Position numbers and translations under genes: made by a program. Positions 44,016 to 56,230 of a DNA stretch of 64,000 nucleotides are shown piece by piece. The DNA lies in NCBI GenBank assembly GCA_001949185.1, contig BDGG01000005.1:1849249-1913248 (forward strand). Direction: 5' to 3'. Each line of letters begins with the position of its first letter. Within the stretch, counting starts at the first letter, position 1. The notes below the pieces were generated by a model. That model searched no databases and was not told the DNA's origin. It saw nothing but the letters and a program-made list of their open reading frames with translations. Source of the stretch: Ramazzottius varieornatus (Eukaryota; Tardigrada; Eutardigrada; Parachela; Ramazzottiidae).

Positions 44016-45424
44016 ATGGTTCCTCGGTGCGAAGGTTGATGCTGAAACTTACTGATAAGGTATTTGTATGGCGGTTATAATATTTTTTGGTTTAAAGCCA
44101 TCCGTTTTGTGGCAGCATTTCCTATCGGCAGCTCAAAGCCGGTTCCCTTTGGTTCCACCTGCTGATTTTATGGATTTTCATTGGCATGCGCTTATGTTTA
44201 AGCAATGTTGTCCTGGCTGAAGAGTAGTGTAATTATCGATTCAAAACACTTTTGTCTTGCCTATATTATATCACATGATGCTATGTTGATGTATCCTCGA
44301 TGCGGTAGCTGTCCGGTTTTTTTTCCCCCACAAACAATAACACTATAGTTACAGCTTCCTTCGCTGTTACTAGCGGCTCAAAGATCTCACCTGGATAACT
44401 TCAGCCCGAGGAATGGTTCACGTCACGGTTGTGTTGTATTTCCAAGGGATTACAATGGAGGCGTAAAATGATATTCATATACGACGGAATTGTCCGAAAA
44501 TTGTCATGAGTATGACCCTGAACACGGGCCATTATCAAACGGTCCCTGAGCCTCAGACATCATACAATGCAGAAATCTGTACTGTACTGTACACCACACG
44601 GCCAGATTTTGACGGAGAACGCAAAGATATGTTAGAAGTGGGAAACTCTGCTAGAAAACCGTGGAGGGATCCTACGCTCCGGTCGACGAGCTGGAATGCG
44701 TAAGCTGGAATGCGATCTTTCCTGTATACTTCTTATGGCGCTTTCTCGTTGATATGGGTCTTACATAACCCTAAATTGATTTGCCATAGGTGTCACAAAG
44801 GCCGGCATCTTTGTTCATCTTTGTTCAGAAATAAAAATCAATTTGGGCATTGTAGATTCCCTGGATTTTCGGAACTAACACGGAAGAAAGGGATACTTAT
44901 GGTCCGCGATGGATTACCCGGGCGCCCGTTATACATCGCATGTGTTGGTTTCGTTCCAGCGGCATACATTCGGACCGATCGACGATCGATCAGGAATTTT
45001 TTGCTGTAACGATCCGTTAACGTTACAGCATCTCAACGTGGTCAATAGTCAACAATATTGATTTGCTAGGATCGCGTAAACAGCAGAGCATACCGGCATC
45101 TGCCTTCAGTGCGCTAAGAACACTTGAGGTCTAAAGCCAAGACAATACGGTAAATATTTGGGTCGCAAGTATCCGAAGACTAGGGGCCAGGGCTCGCAGT
45201 ATTTACAACATCGTTATGTTAGAGACTCACCCGCATTTTTGTTCGAAGTCTTGTGCGAGAAAACAGAAATTGATTGTTGGTGCTGAGTCGGAAATATTCG
45301 CGCGGCGGATGTAAGCTATAAAATGCGAACCAATGGCTACAGTTAGCATCAAAAACCCAGACATCCAAGTCTTTACCTTTTTTATGTTGGTTCCCCTTTT
45401 ATAGGTGCGTTCATCAAGCTGAGA
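44016..45424. other. Intergenic region, LDH to first astacin-like gene
   Basis: 1.4 kb holding the LDH 3' flank and the astacin-like promoter. No coding frame with family signature or repeat recognised. Confidence 0.5.
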
Positions 45425-46958
45425 ATGGCTTTCGGAAAATATCACCAGATGGAAGCCGTGATTGGGCTTCTGGTCTTATGGTGTGTGGTGGCGCTCTCTT
45501 CCGTCTGTGACGGTGCGACCATCGGTCGATTCGAAGCCGATGAAGCGTTGTCTGAAAGGAGTCAGATCAACAAGAACCCACTCTATACGACATGGGAAAA
45601 CCCGCAGGAGATCCTGTATCGATTTGACACGGACTTCACGTACTCCGATACACAGCGACTGCTTATCGAAGACGCGATGAGTTTTGTCACTTCTGACATG
45701 AAGGAATGCATTCGCTTCGTCAGATGGAACCGCACTCTGCACAACGGCAGGGATCACCTCGTCATTGCAAAGACCTTCAACACTGGGTAAAAGATTCGAA
45801 TTGTTTTAAAAACGGCGGTTAACATGGGTCATTGGAAAGCTGATGATTGGCTGTTTCTCGCAGGGCACTATGCGAAACGTGCTTTTCCTTCCCTGGAAGA
45901 CTGCTTCGAGCACAGGGAGGACTGGGACAAAAGCTGTGTATGGTGGACGGAACTAATGGTTGCCTGAACACAACGGAACTGGCCCCAGTTCGTGGGAGGG
46001 AAGTGATGAAATACTTGGTCAGCAGCCTAGGTCTTCGTAACGAGCTTTCGAGACCGGACAGAGATGAGTTTGTCACGGTTTTCCCGGAGAACATTCAAGT
46101 CGGTACGTAGTATTTCGGAACCCTCAAAGTGTCGAAATATGGTACCAAGCGCGGTCTCCTTCTTTGTTGCAGCACTCCGTAGTCTGGACCTGACAAAGAA
46201 GTATGACCCTAACAACGTATTCAATGCAACCGAATTCGACTTGAACTCCATCACTTTACCTGATCCCTTCAAGTACACGATAGCCGGAAGAGGGCCGCTG
46301 TACCAACCGAAGCAACGCATAATCAGGGCCCCTTTAGAAGCTTCTCTAAGCTCGAGCGACAAAATTGGCGTAGCTAGGTTATATCCACAATGCCTTGCCG
46401 CGGGTAACGTTCTCTCACAAAGAACTTCCAAATGTCATTTTTACCATGATGTTTAGAACTTTGTTTCTTGCAGTGGAGGGAACAACTTCAACGACCTCGA
46501 AACCGGCAACTCTGTCCACAACCGCAACTACAGATCCCCTTGATCCTGGTACCGAACTGCCTCCCACCGGTTCGCCGGCGACTAGTACGGGAGGCGGAGA
46601 GCCCGGCACTGGCTTACCACCTACCGCTACCGCAGGAAGCCCTGGTCCCATAGTTCCTGACGTAGATGATGGCTCACCACCAACAGCCCTGCCAGGCAGT
46701 GACGCTGTGGACGTGGAAGAAGTAAGCGCAAGAGAAACAGGCATGGACAGACGATCATTCGAACAGCAGAACGTACCTGGTGCTTCTTTGAACGTCACTG
46801 CACTTGATGGGGGACCCACAGGAAAAGATGCAACCGCTGGCGTTACATCGTTCGAAGGACAGAAAGGGTCCACTGTTCCATCAAACATTACTGCTTCCGT
46901 GAAGGGATCGGATGCGATCAAAGCTGCCGAGAAGGTGCACAACGTCAAGCTGGTATAA
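45425..46958 (+). CDS. Astacin-like secreted protein lacking the zinc site, copy 1
   Basis: Astacin (M12A) fold with a Thr/Pro-rich tail; predicted secreted and non-catalytic. Exons 45425-45786, 45864-46102, 46173-46403, 46474-46958; 438 aa. After a signal peptide (IGLLVLWCVVALSSVCDG) come TWENPQEILYRFD and CIRFV, the astacin N-terminal strands and first Cys. The active-site helix should read HExxHxxGxxHE...RxDRD; here residues 170-188 read KYLVSSLGLRNELSRPDRD. The three zinc His are Lys170, Ser174 and Asn180, and the catalytic Glu is Tyr171, while G177, E181 and RPDRD are kept. The Met-turn (SxMHY) reads SITLP. The final YPQC keeps the last Cys. The tail has GTELPPTG and GTGLPPTA repeats. 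Role unknown: matrix, mucin-like or inhibitor are options. Confidence 0.85.
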
Positions 46959-48117
46959 TTCCAGCTGGAGCCACCAGTGTACAGTAGAGGCTATGGTTGC
47001 TTGAAACAGTTAGATTCAATCCATGCTTATTACTTTTATCCTTGGCATCTCACAGTCAGAGTTTCGATAGTCAAAGTTTCCTCGTTCGTGCCTTGTTGAG
47101 CTATCCCATGTTTTTCATCTGCATTCATCTGGTTCGACATAAGCGATTTGAGCTTTGCATTCACACTGCAATTATCTTGTCTTTCAGTATGAAATTGCCG
47201 TTTTGCGAGCCCTTAATTCAAAAAATTCTAACTCTGGTTTGAAGCGATATTTCGACCCTTTCTATCTTGCTGAGCATAATGTACGGTGTCGTCTTTCGTG
47301 AGAGCATAAGGAAGCTCCACTTCAACCTTGCGGTCGATTGCTGAAGCTGATTCTGTTTGTGGCGTAGTTTGAAAATGTTGACGCCTTTGTCAGAAAAATT
47401 CTTTTGTTACCACCAGAGGTTTCAAATCTGCACTTCATCTCGAAATGTACAACAACGAGAGGGCTATCGATTGCCCGTTCTAGTTTTGACGAAGCATGTA
47501 CTGTTTGGAAAACTTCCGGGTGCGATACGACAGCCGAAAAACGTCATCTTTCTCAACGAAAGTTTCTTCTTCCCCGGGGGCCGGGCAGAGCGAATCTTCC
47601 AAAACTTCAAACACTGATCGAAGATAACTTGGCACACCTGAAGAAAGTCTTGTTGTTTGAGTTCATCAATAATACAACTGATGAAATGGAAAAACATCAT
47701 CACCCCACTAAATTCGCACACGTGGTTCCCGGCAATTCACCACCATCGTTTTAACACCCTGATTACCACCGTACTCATTGTGAGTACAATACGGCGCTTT
47801 TTCGCTCCCCATAATTTCCATTTTGCCCGGTTTGAATCAAACTTTTTTTCATTGCCTGGTCTGCGGTCTTATCACCGAAACGCAGCTGATGACCACTGGT
47901 CAGTACAACTTCCGCAGGCTGGAAAAACACCTTACGATTTCGGGGAGTTTCGGGAGTATTTTGGGTTTCCTGTCTTTGCTCGAGATACCTAGCTACCATC
48001 TGTTTAGAAAAAAAATGGAACACTAAGGAGAGCTTCCTCTACCGATACTAGGCTTGGGACAAACTTGGTGTCATCGGTGCGTCCAGGAAAAAAATCAAAA
48101 CGGCCAGGGCTACTTTT

Positions 48118-48162
48118 CCCACGTTGGCCTTTACGGCCTCCCACGTTGGCCTTTACGGTCTG
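48118..48162. repeat. Tandem duplication of about 22 bp
   Basis: TCCCACGTTGGCCTTTACGG occurs twice head to tail with the same spacer. Confidence 0.7.
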
Positions 48163-48695
48163 AAAGTTGTCTATTGGTTAATTTGGGTTACGCCTTCCAG
48201 TTTCCTCCATTTAAAGTTCTGTGCTCACTGTGAGTACGCTGGTAATCTGCCGACACAAAAAGCTTGGTATTCAGGGTGGTAAACAACTTTTTCTTTTGCA
48301 AGACCCCGAAGGATTTTCTTGCTTTCTTTTCTGGGAGCGATATCTCAGAGCTTCTATTACAAATAGACCGTCTTGCCGGTGAGGTAGTGCAGCTGAATGT
48401 GCGATAGAAAATTCGGAAAATGGTTCTGGTTAGACACGCATCGCTATTATTTTAAACTTTTTCCTACGTCCCGTTTTCAACGCTTCGACTGGGTTTTGCT
48501 AGAAAAAAAGATGAGAAGACCTGGTTACTGGAGTTGAATATCAGCCGAACTTCAAAAGCGGTGTTGCGACTTCAAAATGAAATTTAACAGATCGACCCTG
48601 AAAAACGGCGACTTCATACTGAATGACCTGATATACTATGTACTCATACGCAAGATTCTAAATATGACAGACATGGGAATTCGCTTTACGCCTGA

Positions 48696-48718
48696 TACAT
48701 ACATACAGTATGTATGTA
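48696..48718. repeat. Perfect short palindrome
   Basis: TACATACATAC, one base, GTATGTATGTA: 11 bp perfect arms in a low-complexity context. Likely chance or simple repeat. Confidence 0.5.
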
Positions 48719-48974
48719 CAAGATGACCGGTACAAACGTCCTTGCTCTCAATCTACTCCCACCTTTGTTTAAATCCTCAAGCTTACACTGCTCTAGTATC
48801 CGGATTTTTGTTCGAAGCTCGAATTTCATCTAAGTGCAGTGCAAAGCACGAAGTCATTCTACTGTACTGCTCGCACCGAACCACGCCCTCGACCTAAGAA
48901 AAGCGAGGTCTCAACCATCATGGATCAAACAGTCATATTCTTCTCCAAAGTTGGTCGAATTGCGTCCAGTTGGA

Positions 48975-50785
48975 ATGAGATTCGCAAACTACGGACAGAT
49001 GGAAACGATCGCCGGTTTCCGAGTTTTGTTGAGCGCAATAATGTTCTGTTCGCTTTGCCATGGAGCAACTATTGGACGTTTTGAATCTGATGAACTATTG
49101 TCTGAGAGGAGCCAGATCAACCGAAACCCTTTGTATACCACATGGGAAAATTCACTGGAAATTCTGTACCGCTTTGACTCGGATCTTGCATATTCGGACA
49201 TCGAGCGCCGATTGATAAGAGACTCTATGGACAAAATCACTTCCGACATGAAGGAATGTCTCCGATTTATCCCATGGGATCGAAGTACGCATGCCGGCAG
49301 GGATCATCTGGTTATCGCAAAGACATTTAACGACGGGTAAGGCAAACAACAAAAATATCGACCAAAGAAAGACCAAGTTCTAGACTGGCATTAATCGGAA
49401 GGAATATTTTGCCTTAGCGCACGCTGTGAGACGTGCTTTTCATTCCCCGGAAAAAAGATTCGAACACCTGGAGCTACTGGACATGGTCAGAAATTGTGCT
49501 TGGTGGACGGCAGTAATGGCTGCCTGAATGTGAGAGAGTCCGACGCTTCAGTTCGTGGAAGGGAAGTCATGAAGTACCTGGTCAACAGCCTGGGTGTCCG
49601 CAACGAGCTGTCAAGGCCTGACAGAGACCAGTTTATATCGGTGTTTCCGGAGCACATTCAACCAGGTACGGTCTTCCAGAATCCGCAGTGTTAACGTCGC
49701 AGTAATAATATTACTGGTTGTTTTGTAGAGCTTCGACAGCTGAATCTGACCAGGAAGTACGAAGAAGCCAATGTACTTACCACAAGCCCTTTCGACTTCA
49801 ATTCCATCACTCTACCGGACCCTTTCAAATATACGGTACCCGGAAGTGGACCACTGTATCAGCCAAAGGTTCCCATGGTGGTGAAGTCCCTGGTGGCTTC
49901 GTTGAGCACTGACGATAAAAGTGGACTGGCCCTTTTATATCCGAGCTGTATGGTAGCAGGTAGTGCACACATCTTCCATTCAACCTTACTATCCTTTCTC
50001 TCGGCCGTTTTACTTCAAACTCATTCATATTTCCAGTGGAAGAGAGGCCGTCAACGACCTCGACACCGACGACCCGTGTCACAACTGAAGTTCCTCCAGA
50101 GTCCAGCACCATACTCCCGACATCAGTGACGTCGACCCGGTCGCCAACAACTGCTCCACCACCAACGACACCGACACTTACAACGCCATCCGTGACGACA
50201 CCACCATCAACAACACCACAAGTCGTCACAACACCGTCACCAGAGACAACGCCATCGGTATCGACGTCGACACCGCCATCATCGACGCTCCAAAGCACAT
50301 CATCAGGCACCGAACCGACCGGAACGGAGCAGCCAGTGACCGAGCCAACACTGACGCCTGGTCCCGAAGTACCTAACACCGATCTACCTAGCCACTCTGA
50401 ATCACCAGTGACTTCTAGTCCTGGGGTCGAGATACCTGCCACCGATTTACCTGGACAAACTGGGCCACCAGTAACTTGGGGTTCTGGTGGCGAAGTACCT
50501 CTCACTGAATTACCTCAGCACACTGGGCCAACACCAACGACTAGTCATGGCGGTGGAATTCCTATCACCAGTCTACCCGGACAGTCAGGTCCACCTGTGA
50601 CTTCTGGCCCGGGAGGGGAATCACCGGGGACAGACCTACCGGTAGTATCTGCTCCTACCGATCCAGCTTTCATGAACCCCGAGAGGGGTTCGTTACTACC
50701 CATGTTACTAAACGGCCCAGTGCAGGATGTGGTAGAAGAACGAACAAAGAACAGTGCAGCCACTGGACGACCATTGAAATCGTAG
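48975..50785 (+). CDS. Astacin-like secreted protein lacking the zinc site, copy 2 (mucin-like tail)
   Basis: Tandem paralogue of the gene at 45425. Exons 48975-49336, 49418-49665, 49729-49959, 50037-50785; exons 1 and 3 have exactly the lengths of copy 1; 529 aa. Signal peptide about GFRVLLSAIMFCSLCHG. The helix at residues 173-191 reads KYLVNSLGVRNELSRPDRD: zinc-ligand positions are Lys173, Asn177 and Asn183 and the catalytic Glu is Tyr174. The Met-turn again reads SITLP. Cys positions CETC, GCLN and YPSC match copy 1. The last exon encodes a Thr/Pro/Ser-rich stretch of about 90 residues. It is followed by four exact-period 21-residue repeats (IPATDLPGQTGPPVTWGSGG type), likely heavily O-glycosylated. 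No membrane anchor is visible. The start is chosen by alignment to copy 1; an upstream in-frame Met exists at 48834. Confidence 0.85.
50369..50660. repeat. In-frame 63 bp coding minisatellite
   Basis: Unit starts at 50369, 50432, 50495, 50558 and 50621 (partial), exactly 63 bp apart. Each encodes a 21-residue unit with consensus xPxTDLPGQTGPPVTSGxGG. The strict frame and period imply recent expansion by unequal exchange under coding constraint. Confidence 0.9.
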
Positions 50786-50867
50786 AAGCTTTTGGCCCAT
50801 TCTTAGAAACCTCTGCTTGCGAGAGAGAAAGTAGAGGCACAACTGCATAGCCTGAGCAAAATATCGC

Positions 50868-53800
50868 CTATAGTTTCGTCGTTGACAGATCGGCAAAATC
50901 ATCGTCAAAGTCTTCCTCTTCGAATTTTCTTTGCAGCTCCAGTAATTCCACGTTACCTGTCAATTATCGAAGAGGTACTGAATGAACGTTTTATTTTATT
51001 CCATTACGTCTAAAACAGTCTTGCGTACCATCTTCTCCCATGAGCCAGTAGGTCTTCATGGCACCTTTGCCTTTGACAAAAATTTCCCCGCGTTCGACCA
51101 TGCGGAAACTGCCGAACGTTTCCAGAATATTTTTGGTCATCGAGCTCAGCTGTATTTTCCAAGCTGTTCAGCAAAATCGATCAATGTCCAAGGTTCTCCT
51201 GCACCGGTATAATTTAAGAAACATACCTTCGCCACTAGTTAGCATCCGCGAACAAATACTGATAGTGTCTCCGAACAAGCAAAAATGTGGTATCATAACA
51301 CCTGCGCCACAGACAAAATCCTATTAATAGTTGGGCATTACCTAACATACAGAAAACGAGGCTTGACAAACTCACCCACGACTCCGGCAACAATGGGTCC
51401 AGAATGAACTCCAATACGTAGCTTGACTTGATCGTCCGGACGATGCTTTATCTTGAAGCTGTTTATCCGGAAGAGGATAGTCAAGGCCAGTCTCCCGATC
51501 TCACGAGCGTGCAGGATACCGTTTCGCGTAGGTAAACCGGAAACAATCTGCCAGCATCGAGATCATAAGCTACCACCTTTTGGGTCTCCTCCAAGCAGAA
51601 ATCTTACCAGTGTCACATCATTCAGGGATTCGATCTTATACGCATCAAACTTCACGATGATTTCGTCGTAGAAGGCGTACAGGTCGTTGAGGAACTCGAT
51701 GACTTGCAGTGGTGTGCTTTCCGATGCCATTACGGAACTACGGGGAACAAAGTCAGTTTCCCGACAATCGAATATGGTGAATGTTTGACCGCGGTACTCA
51801 CAAGCCCAAGATATCCATAAACGCTACCGTAACCAACTCGAAGCTTTCGGGATTAGGCCTTGTACCTTTCTTCAACGTATCCGCAATTTCCCTGTCCAGA
51901 AAAAATGACCATGCTACGTATATTTAGGTTGGATGATCAGAAGAAATCAAACCTACTTCGGCAGAATTTTGTGCAGCAATGTATCGCTACGCAGCTTTTC
52001 GTCCAACAGGTCGCGACCTTTTTCGTCGACGATGGCTTGTAGCCTCGAAGACTGTTCTTCCATTTGAAGCAGCAAAGTATCAAGAATATTAGAGTGATCT
52101 GTCATCCCGCTGAATAGACAGAAGCATTGATCAGACACTTTCCACCCGATGGTAGCACAAATGCGAATCAATTCCTCACAGTAATCTTCCTTGTTCGCGT
52201 AAGACTTTCCGTAAGTCAGCCACAGACGGTCTTTTCAGTGGCTCAACGCTATAGCACTTGTTGCACAGGCCGATCAGTTCTGCCGAACAAGCACTCTCTT
52301 CTATGATCGGCTTGAATGATGCCTGTCCTTTCTCTGTACTTTTCTTCACGTGCTCCAACAGCTCTGAAAAAAGTATAAAATCACCGTGATTCGTGAGCCA
52401 CGTTTTCAGGGGCTACATGGGTAAATGAGTTAAACCCAATCTTTTCTCCAAGTGGCGCACATTTTCAGCCAGTAACAACGTACGGGTGCGCCACCACAGA
52501 TAACGATGCGGTTCAGTTCATTGGCGAATTTAGGTCCACATATGATGAACAATCTTACCGCCGGGTTCCATTCCGTAAGTGCTGAACGGTCTGGCTCGGA
52601 GAATGACTTCCTGCATGATGATCCCAAAGCTGTAGACGTCACCTGCGGTACTGACAGAATTGATGGCTTCGGTCTGGGTAGAAGCTTCTCGGACAAGATG
52701 CTCAGGTGCTTTCCAGACTTGCGCTAGCCGGTACTCCGGATCACGTCGCGCACCCCACAGTTCTGCTACTGTCAGATCGTAGAAAGCATCCATCCCGTAG
52801 TCCGTCAGCTTCAGAAGGAAGGCCGAGTCGATAAAGCAGCACAGGGAGTTTAGTCGGCCATGGACTTTCAACGACGACCCGTGGATATATTGCAGACTCT
52901 TGATGCAGTCGTTGATGAAACTGAAGCGGACGATCCAGTCCATTTTGAACTTCGGGCTGGCTATTGCGCTCTACGGGAAGAGAATACCCGTATTATTGTC
53001 GCCAATGACTATTCCGGTGTATTTCGTTCGTATGGAGATACATCAAAGTCCACCTACAGGAAATGGAACGCACGTACAAAAAGGTTGCCCTTGGAGCAAA
53101 ACTCGTACAGCATGAGGATGTGCTCCTTCTCGAAGCAAGCGCCGAGGAAAGGCACCAGGTGCGGGTGCTCCATCCGAAGTACTTGCTGAGCTTGCTTCAA
53201 GACGCCTTTTGTAAGGCGAAGCTGTGTCTTTTTGCTGTATCGGACCGTGATAGGTTGGCCATTCCAGAAAGCGGTGGCGCCCACCCTCTCACGACCCATC
53301 GACTCGCCTAACGCAGACAACTCGAAAAACCGTACATTGTACCGCCCATCAAATTTCAAATCTCAGACCATGAATAAGGTCTGTAAGTAATACTTACCCA
53401 TACCTGAGGAGAAAAAGAGAAAAAACCAGGTGAACTTTCCATCAAAACAGGAAAAGCACTTTTGGCTTGACGGAAGTTGCTTACTCATTCCGCCCATGGA
53501 TGCGCCCATGGAAGCTCCCATCGACGCCCCGCTAACCGTTTCCCTGTTCACGGCAGCCAACTGAGCCAGCTTTTTTTTGTCCTTGTCCTTCTCTTTTTCC
53601 TCTTCCTTCCGATGAATCTTTAGCTCCGACCATTTGGCAACCCAAGCCTCGTCTTCGGCTTTTTGAGCCTGCATCCGCTTGCGGAAGTACATGAGGCCTG
53701 CAACGAGCATGGCGCAGCCTGGCAGACCAATACCCAGTCCGATGTCCGTCCACGGTATCTGTGCTGTTAAACGCAAGGTCCAGTCAATGAATCAACAAGG

Positions 53801-55947
53801 GCGCAGACAAGGGATCCCGGAGAAAAACGACTTGAAAAATTCTTACGTTGACAACGAGCCGCAGTGCCGTCATAGTCACAGAACGGCTCGTTGGGAGGAG
53901 CGCTGCCCCCAATCCACATGATCGAAACATTCTCCATATCCTTGAACGTGCCCCGAGAACCAACGTATGATCCAACCAACTGTCACAGAAAAATATGAGG
54001 ATGATACGATCTAATTCGAATCTCCAACAATTCGACTGAACCAACCTTAAAACTGTAGGTGTCGTCGGTTACAGCGTACAAGCTGAAATCCTCATCGCGG
54101 TCGCCGTTCGACATGATGAACATGTTACCGCTGGCGCCTGAAACAACACGATAATGTACGTTATTACTTCTGGGAAACAGTCCCAAGCTATTAGTGCGTC
54201 ATAGTACCAGGAACTACGGTTCTTCCCCACAGTATAGTGGAAACAGGTAGGGTGTATGCAGAGTTGGATTCCGTCAGGCGGCCTCTCAAGTTGTCTTGCT
54301 GGCTGGCAATGTTGTAGGTCAAGGCGGCATACATAATACAGTCGTAGTAAGCAGCTGCGTAGTACGACAGCTCCCAAGCCGGATTGTAGAACTTTGTAAG
54401 ATCGGCCTGGGTAGCCGACAAGTTGGCAAAGTGCTTGTTGGCTGTCTGGTTTACGCGGATCCACTCTGGATAATTCCGCTTTTCTTCCAGGGTGATGACC
54501 AATAGTGCTTGATAAGCCGCTTTCGCCTTATCGTCCAAACCGTCACCTGCGATGCGAAACAAAGCCTGGGACTTTCTTTCGATCGGCTTATGCGGTGTGC
54601 AGTTGTGCCTCACCTTGTGCCCAGCCTGAATCTGGATACATAACGCCGGCTTTCAGAACATCCAGTGTGAAGAAAACGTAGCTTCCGTCGATCATGCCGG
54701 CGTCATATGCTTGAATCATCATTTCTCTCAGAACATCCGGGTTTGCAAGAAGAACGTATACTGTCCCAACAAACGGCTTTAGTATTTGATACAAAAATGA
54801 CGGCTCTGTACAGCAGGTGACTTGATCTGGAATGTGGTCCATTTCATCCGTCCAAAAGAGGGGGTGTACACTTACTTCGGGCAAAATTTCTCCCTTTATC
54901 GAAATAACTGGTGAAGTTGGTTTCCATTACGGGAATAGAATCGTGTATTTCTCTCAAGATTACATCCGTTTTTGGCGATTTCTGAATTGCGTTGACCAAG
55001 CCTGTTGAATAAACCAAACAGTCATCGAGCCGTTATCCGAAAATCCGACGAAGAAAACTGGAAAGCTGGATGGGCGGCAAACAATCTCGGGATGATCGTT
55101 ATCTCAAGTGGCGCACGTTGCCAGCCAACCACAATGGAAGCTGCGCCTTTTGAGGTGAGGATCATCTCGAGAGTGTGTGCCAGCCTCAACTGATCACTGC
55201 GGGTAAAGAATAAAAGATGAGTGGTTACCAACTTAGAGCACTGGAAGTCCAAAAACGGAGAGTAGAGTAGTAAATCGCAAAGCTGGACCAATGGTGATCC
55301 CGAGTGAAGGTTATGAAGGTGCTCCACTGCGAGAAGGTGTTGTACGAGCATCGACTAAGGTACGGATACTGTGCTGTGGAATCCACGTTCTCTCCACCTC
55401 CCGTCACGATGTTCGTGGGAAAAGCCGTGGTCGTCGTACAAGCTTGTAGCATGTCCGCCGTACAAGCTGGTCCTACCAACAAATGTCCCGCCATTCCTGT
55501 GGTGGGGATCGTTGTCCATGTCGATTTGCCCAGTAAGAGCTCCAGACTTTTCTGATAGGATGCCCAGTTACGGTCAACTGTCACACCATCATTCACACCA
55601 GCTTCGCACGTTCTGTAATTATTCATTTGAGGTATGAACTTGACTCGGTACTTCCACAGAGCGTCTTTGAGAGCACTGTAGATTGCTGGTAGTAGAGCGT
55701 AGGCGTTATGAGCTGAGTCGGAAACGTTGCCACATCGCTCGGATATGACTACTCCTACGTAGACGCTGATCGGTGTGGGATACATGATTGGAGTGAAGTT
55801 GACCAGTCTGGACTGATCAACGGCTCCGCCAAGGGCCACTGTACCAAAAGCTGCGTTGTCTGGGGCGACAAAGGCCGTACGGGCAAGCACAAGTATCCCC
55901 GTCATGATCAGCATTTTCCAACCCAGAATGCTACACATCTCAAGCAA
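50868..55947 (-). CDS. Receptor guanylyl cyclase (natriuretic-peptide-receptor type)
   Basis: Single-pass receptor converting GTP to cGMP. Exons: 55947-55233, 55001-54876, 54826-54614, 54546-54208, 54137-54046, 53979-53847, 53763-53485, 53361-53078, 52970-52559, 52363-52180, 52109-51957, 51891-51802, 51737-51608, 51547-51376, 51301-51227, 51163-51029, 50956-50868; phases agree; 1206 aa. Signal peptide, then a ligand-binding-like ectodomain to about 539, TM about 546-567 ([20 protein letters not shown]), kinase-homology domain about 633-925 ([27 protein letters not shown] replaces HRDLKxx[14 protein letters not shown]), a coiled-coil linker, and the cyclase domain about 977-1180. Both metal Asp are kept ([16 protein letters not shown]), as are Glu and Cys for guanine and Arg (CSRM). 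The catalytic Asn of GDTVNTASR is Ser (GDTISICSR). Boundaries at 55233 and 53361 are set by frame, with weak splice sites. Confidence 0.9.
52418..52531. repeat. GTGGCGCAC foldback element 20
   Basis: Copy in guanylyl cyclase intron 9; core TCCAAGTGGCGCAC ... GGGTGCGCCACCACAG with diverged outer arms. Confidence 0.7.
55070..55189. repeat. GTGGCGCAC foldback element 21
   Basis: Copy in guanylyl cyclase intron 1; GGGCGGCAAACAATCTCGGG at left, core CTCAAGTGGCGCACG ... AGCTGCGCCTTTTGAG, right CTCGAGAGTGTGTGCCAGCC. Confidence 0.7.
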
Positions 55948-56230
55948 AGACTATGGAACTTTTTCGCCAAAGAAAGCAGAAACCATGTCCATTCTAAACT
56001 GACTCACGTATATGGGATACGTATCCCATTGTTCCACCTCCCTCTGCCGCAAGAGCTTGGCAACTCAAGATGGAAGATACTATAGAAAACACTTCGCATC
56101 CGATGCGGATAAACTAATGGAGAAATTTCAACACATCATCAATAATAGATTGTTTTTATGTTTTGGTTCGAGGTAAGTTCTACCGAGGTACGAGCACACG
56201 GAGGATTGGTAAGAATGACGAAGTTCCAGT

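Larger units (their letters stand above)
46959..48974. other. Intergenic region between the two astacin-like genes
   Basis: 2 kb. It contains a 22 bp direct duplication (48118-48162) and a 23 bp palindrome (48696-48718). No gene seen; open frames at 47357-47754 have no family features. Confidence 0.5.

Noticed and set aside
46415-46948. Minus-strand frame opposite the first astacin-like tail
   Set aside because: Antisense shadow of a Thr/Pro-rich exon with consistent plus-strand splicing.
49410-49440. Apparent foldback half-site GCGCACGC before an astacin-like exon
   Set aside because: It is the start of exon 2 coding sequence (GARCETC), not a repeat copy.
49825-50505. Minus-strand Val/Gly-rich frame opposite the second astacin-like tail
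   Set aside because: Antisense of the repetitive Thr/Pro exon; no independent support.
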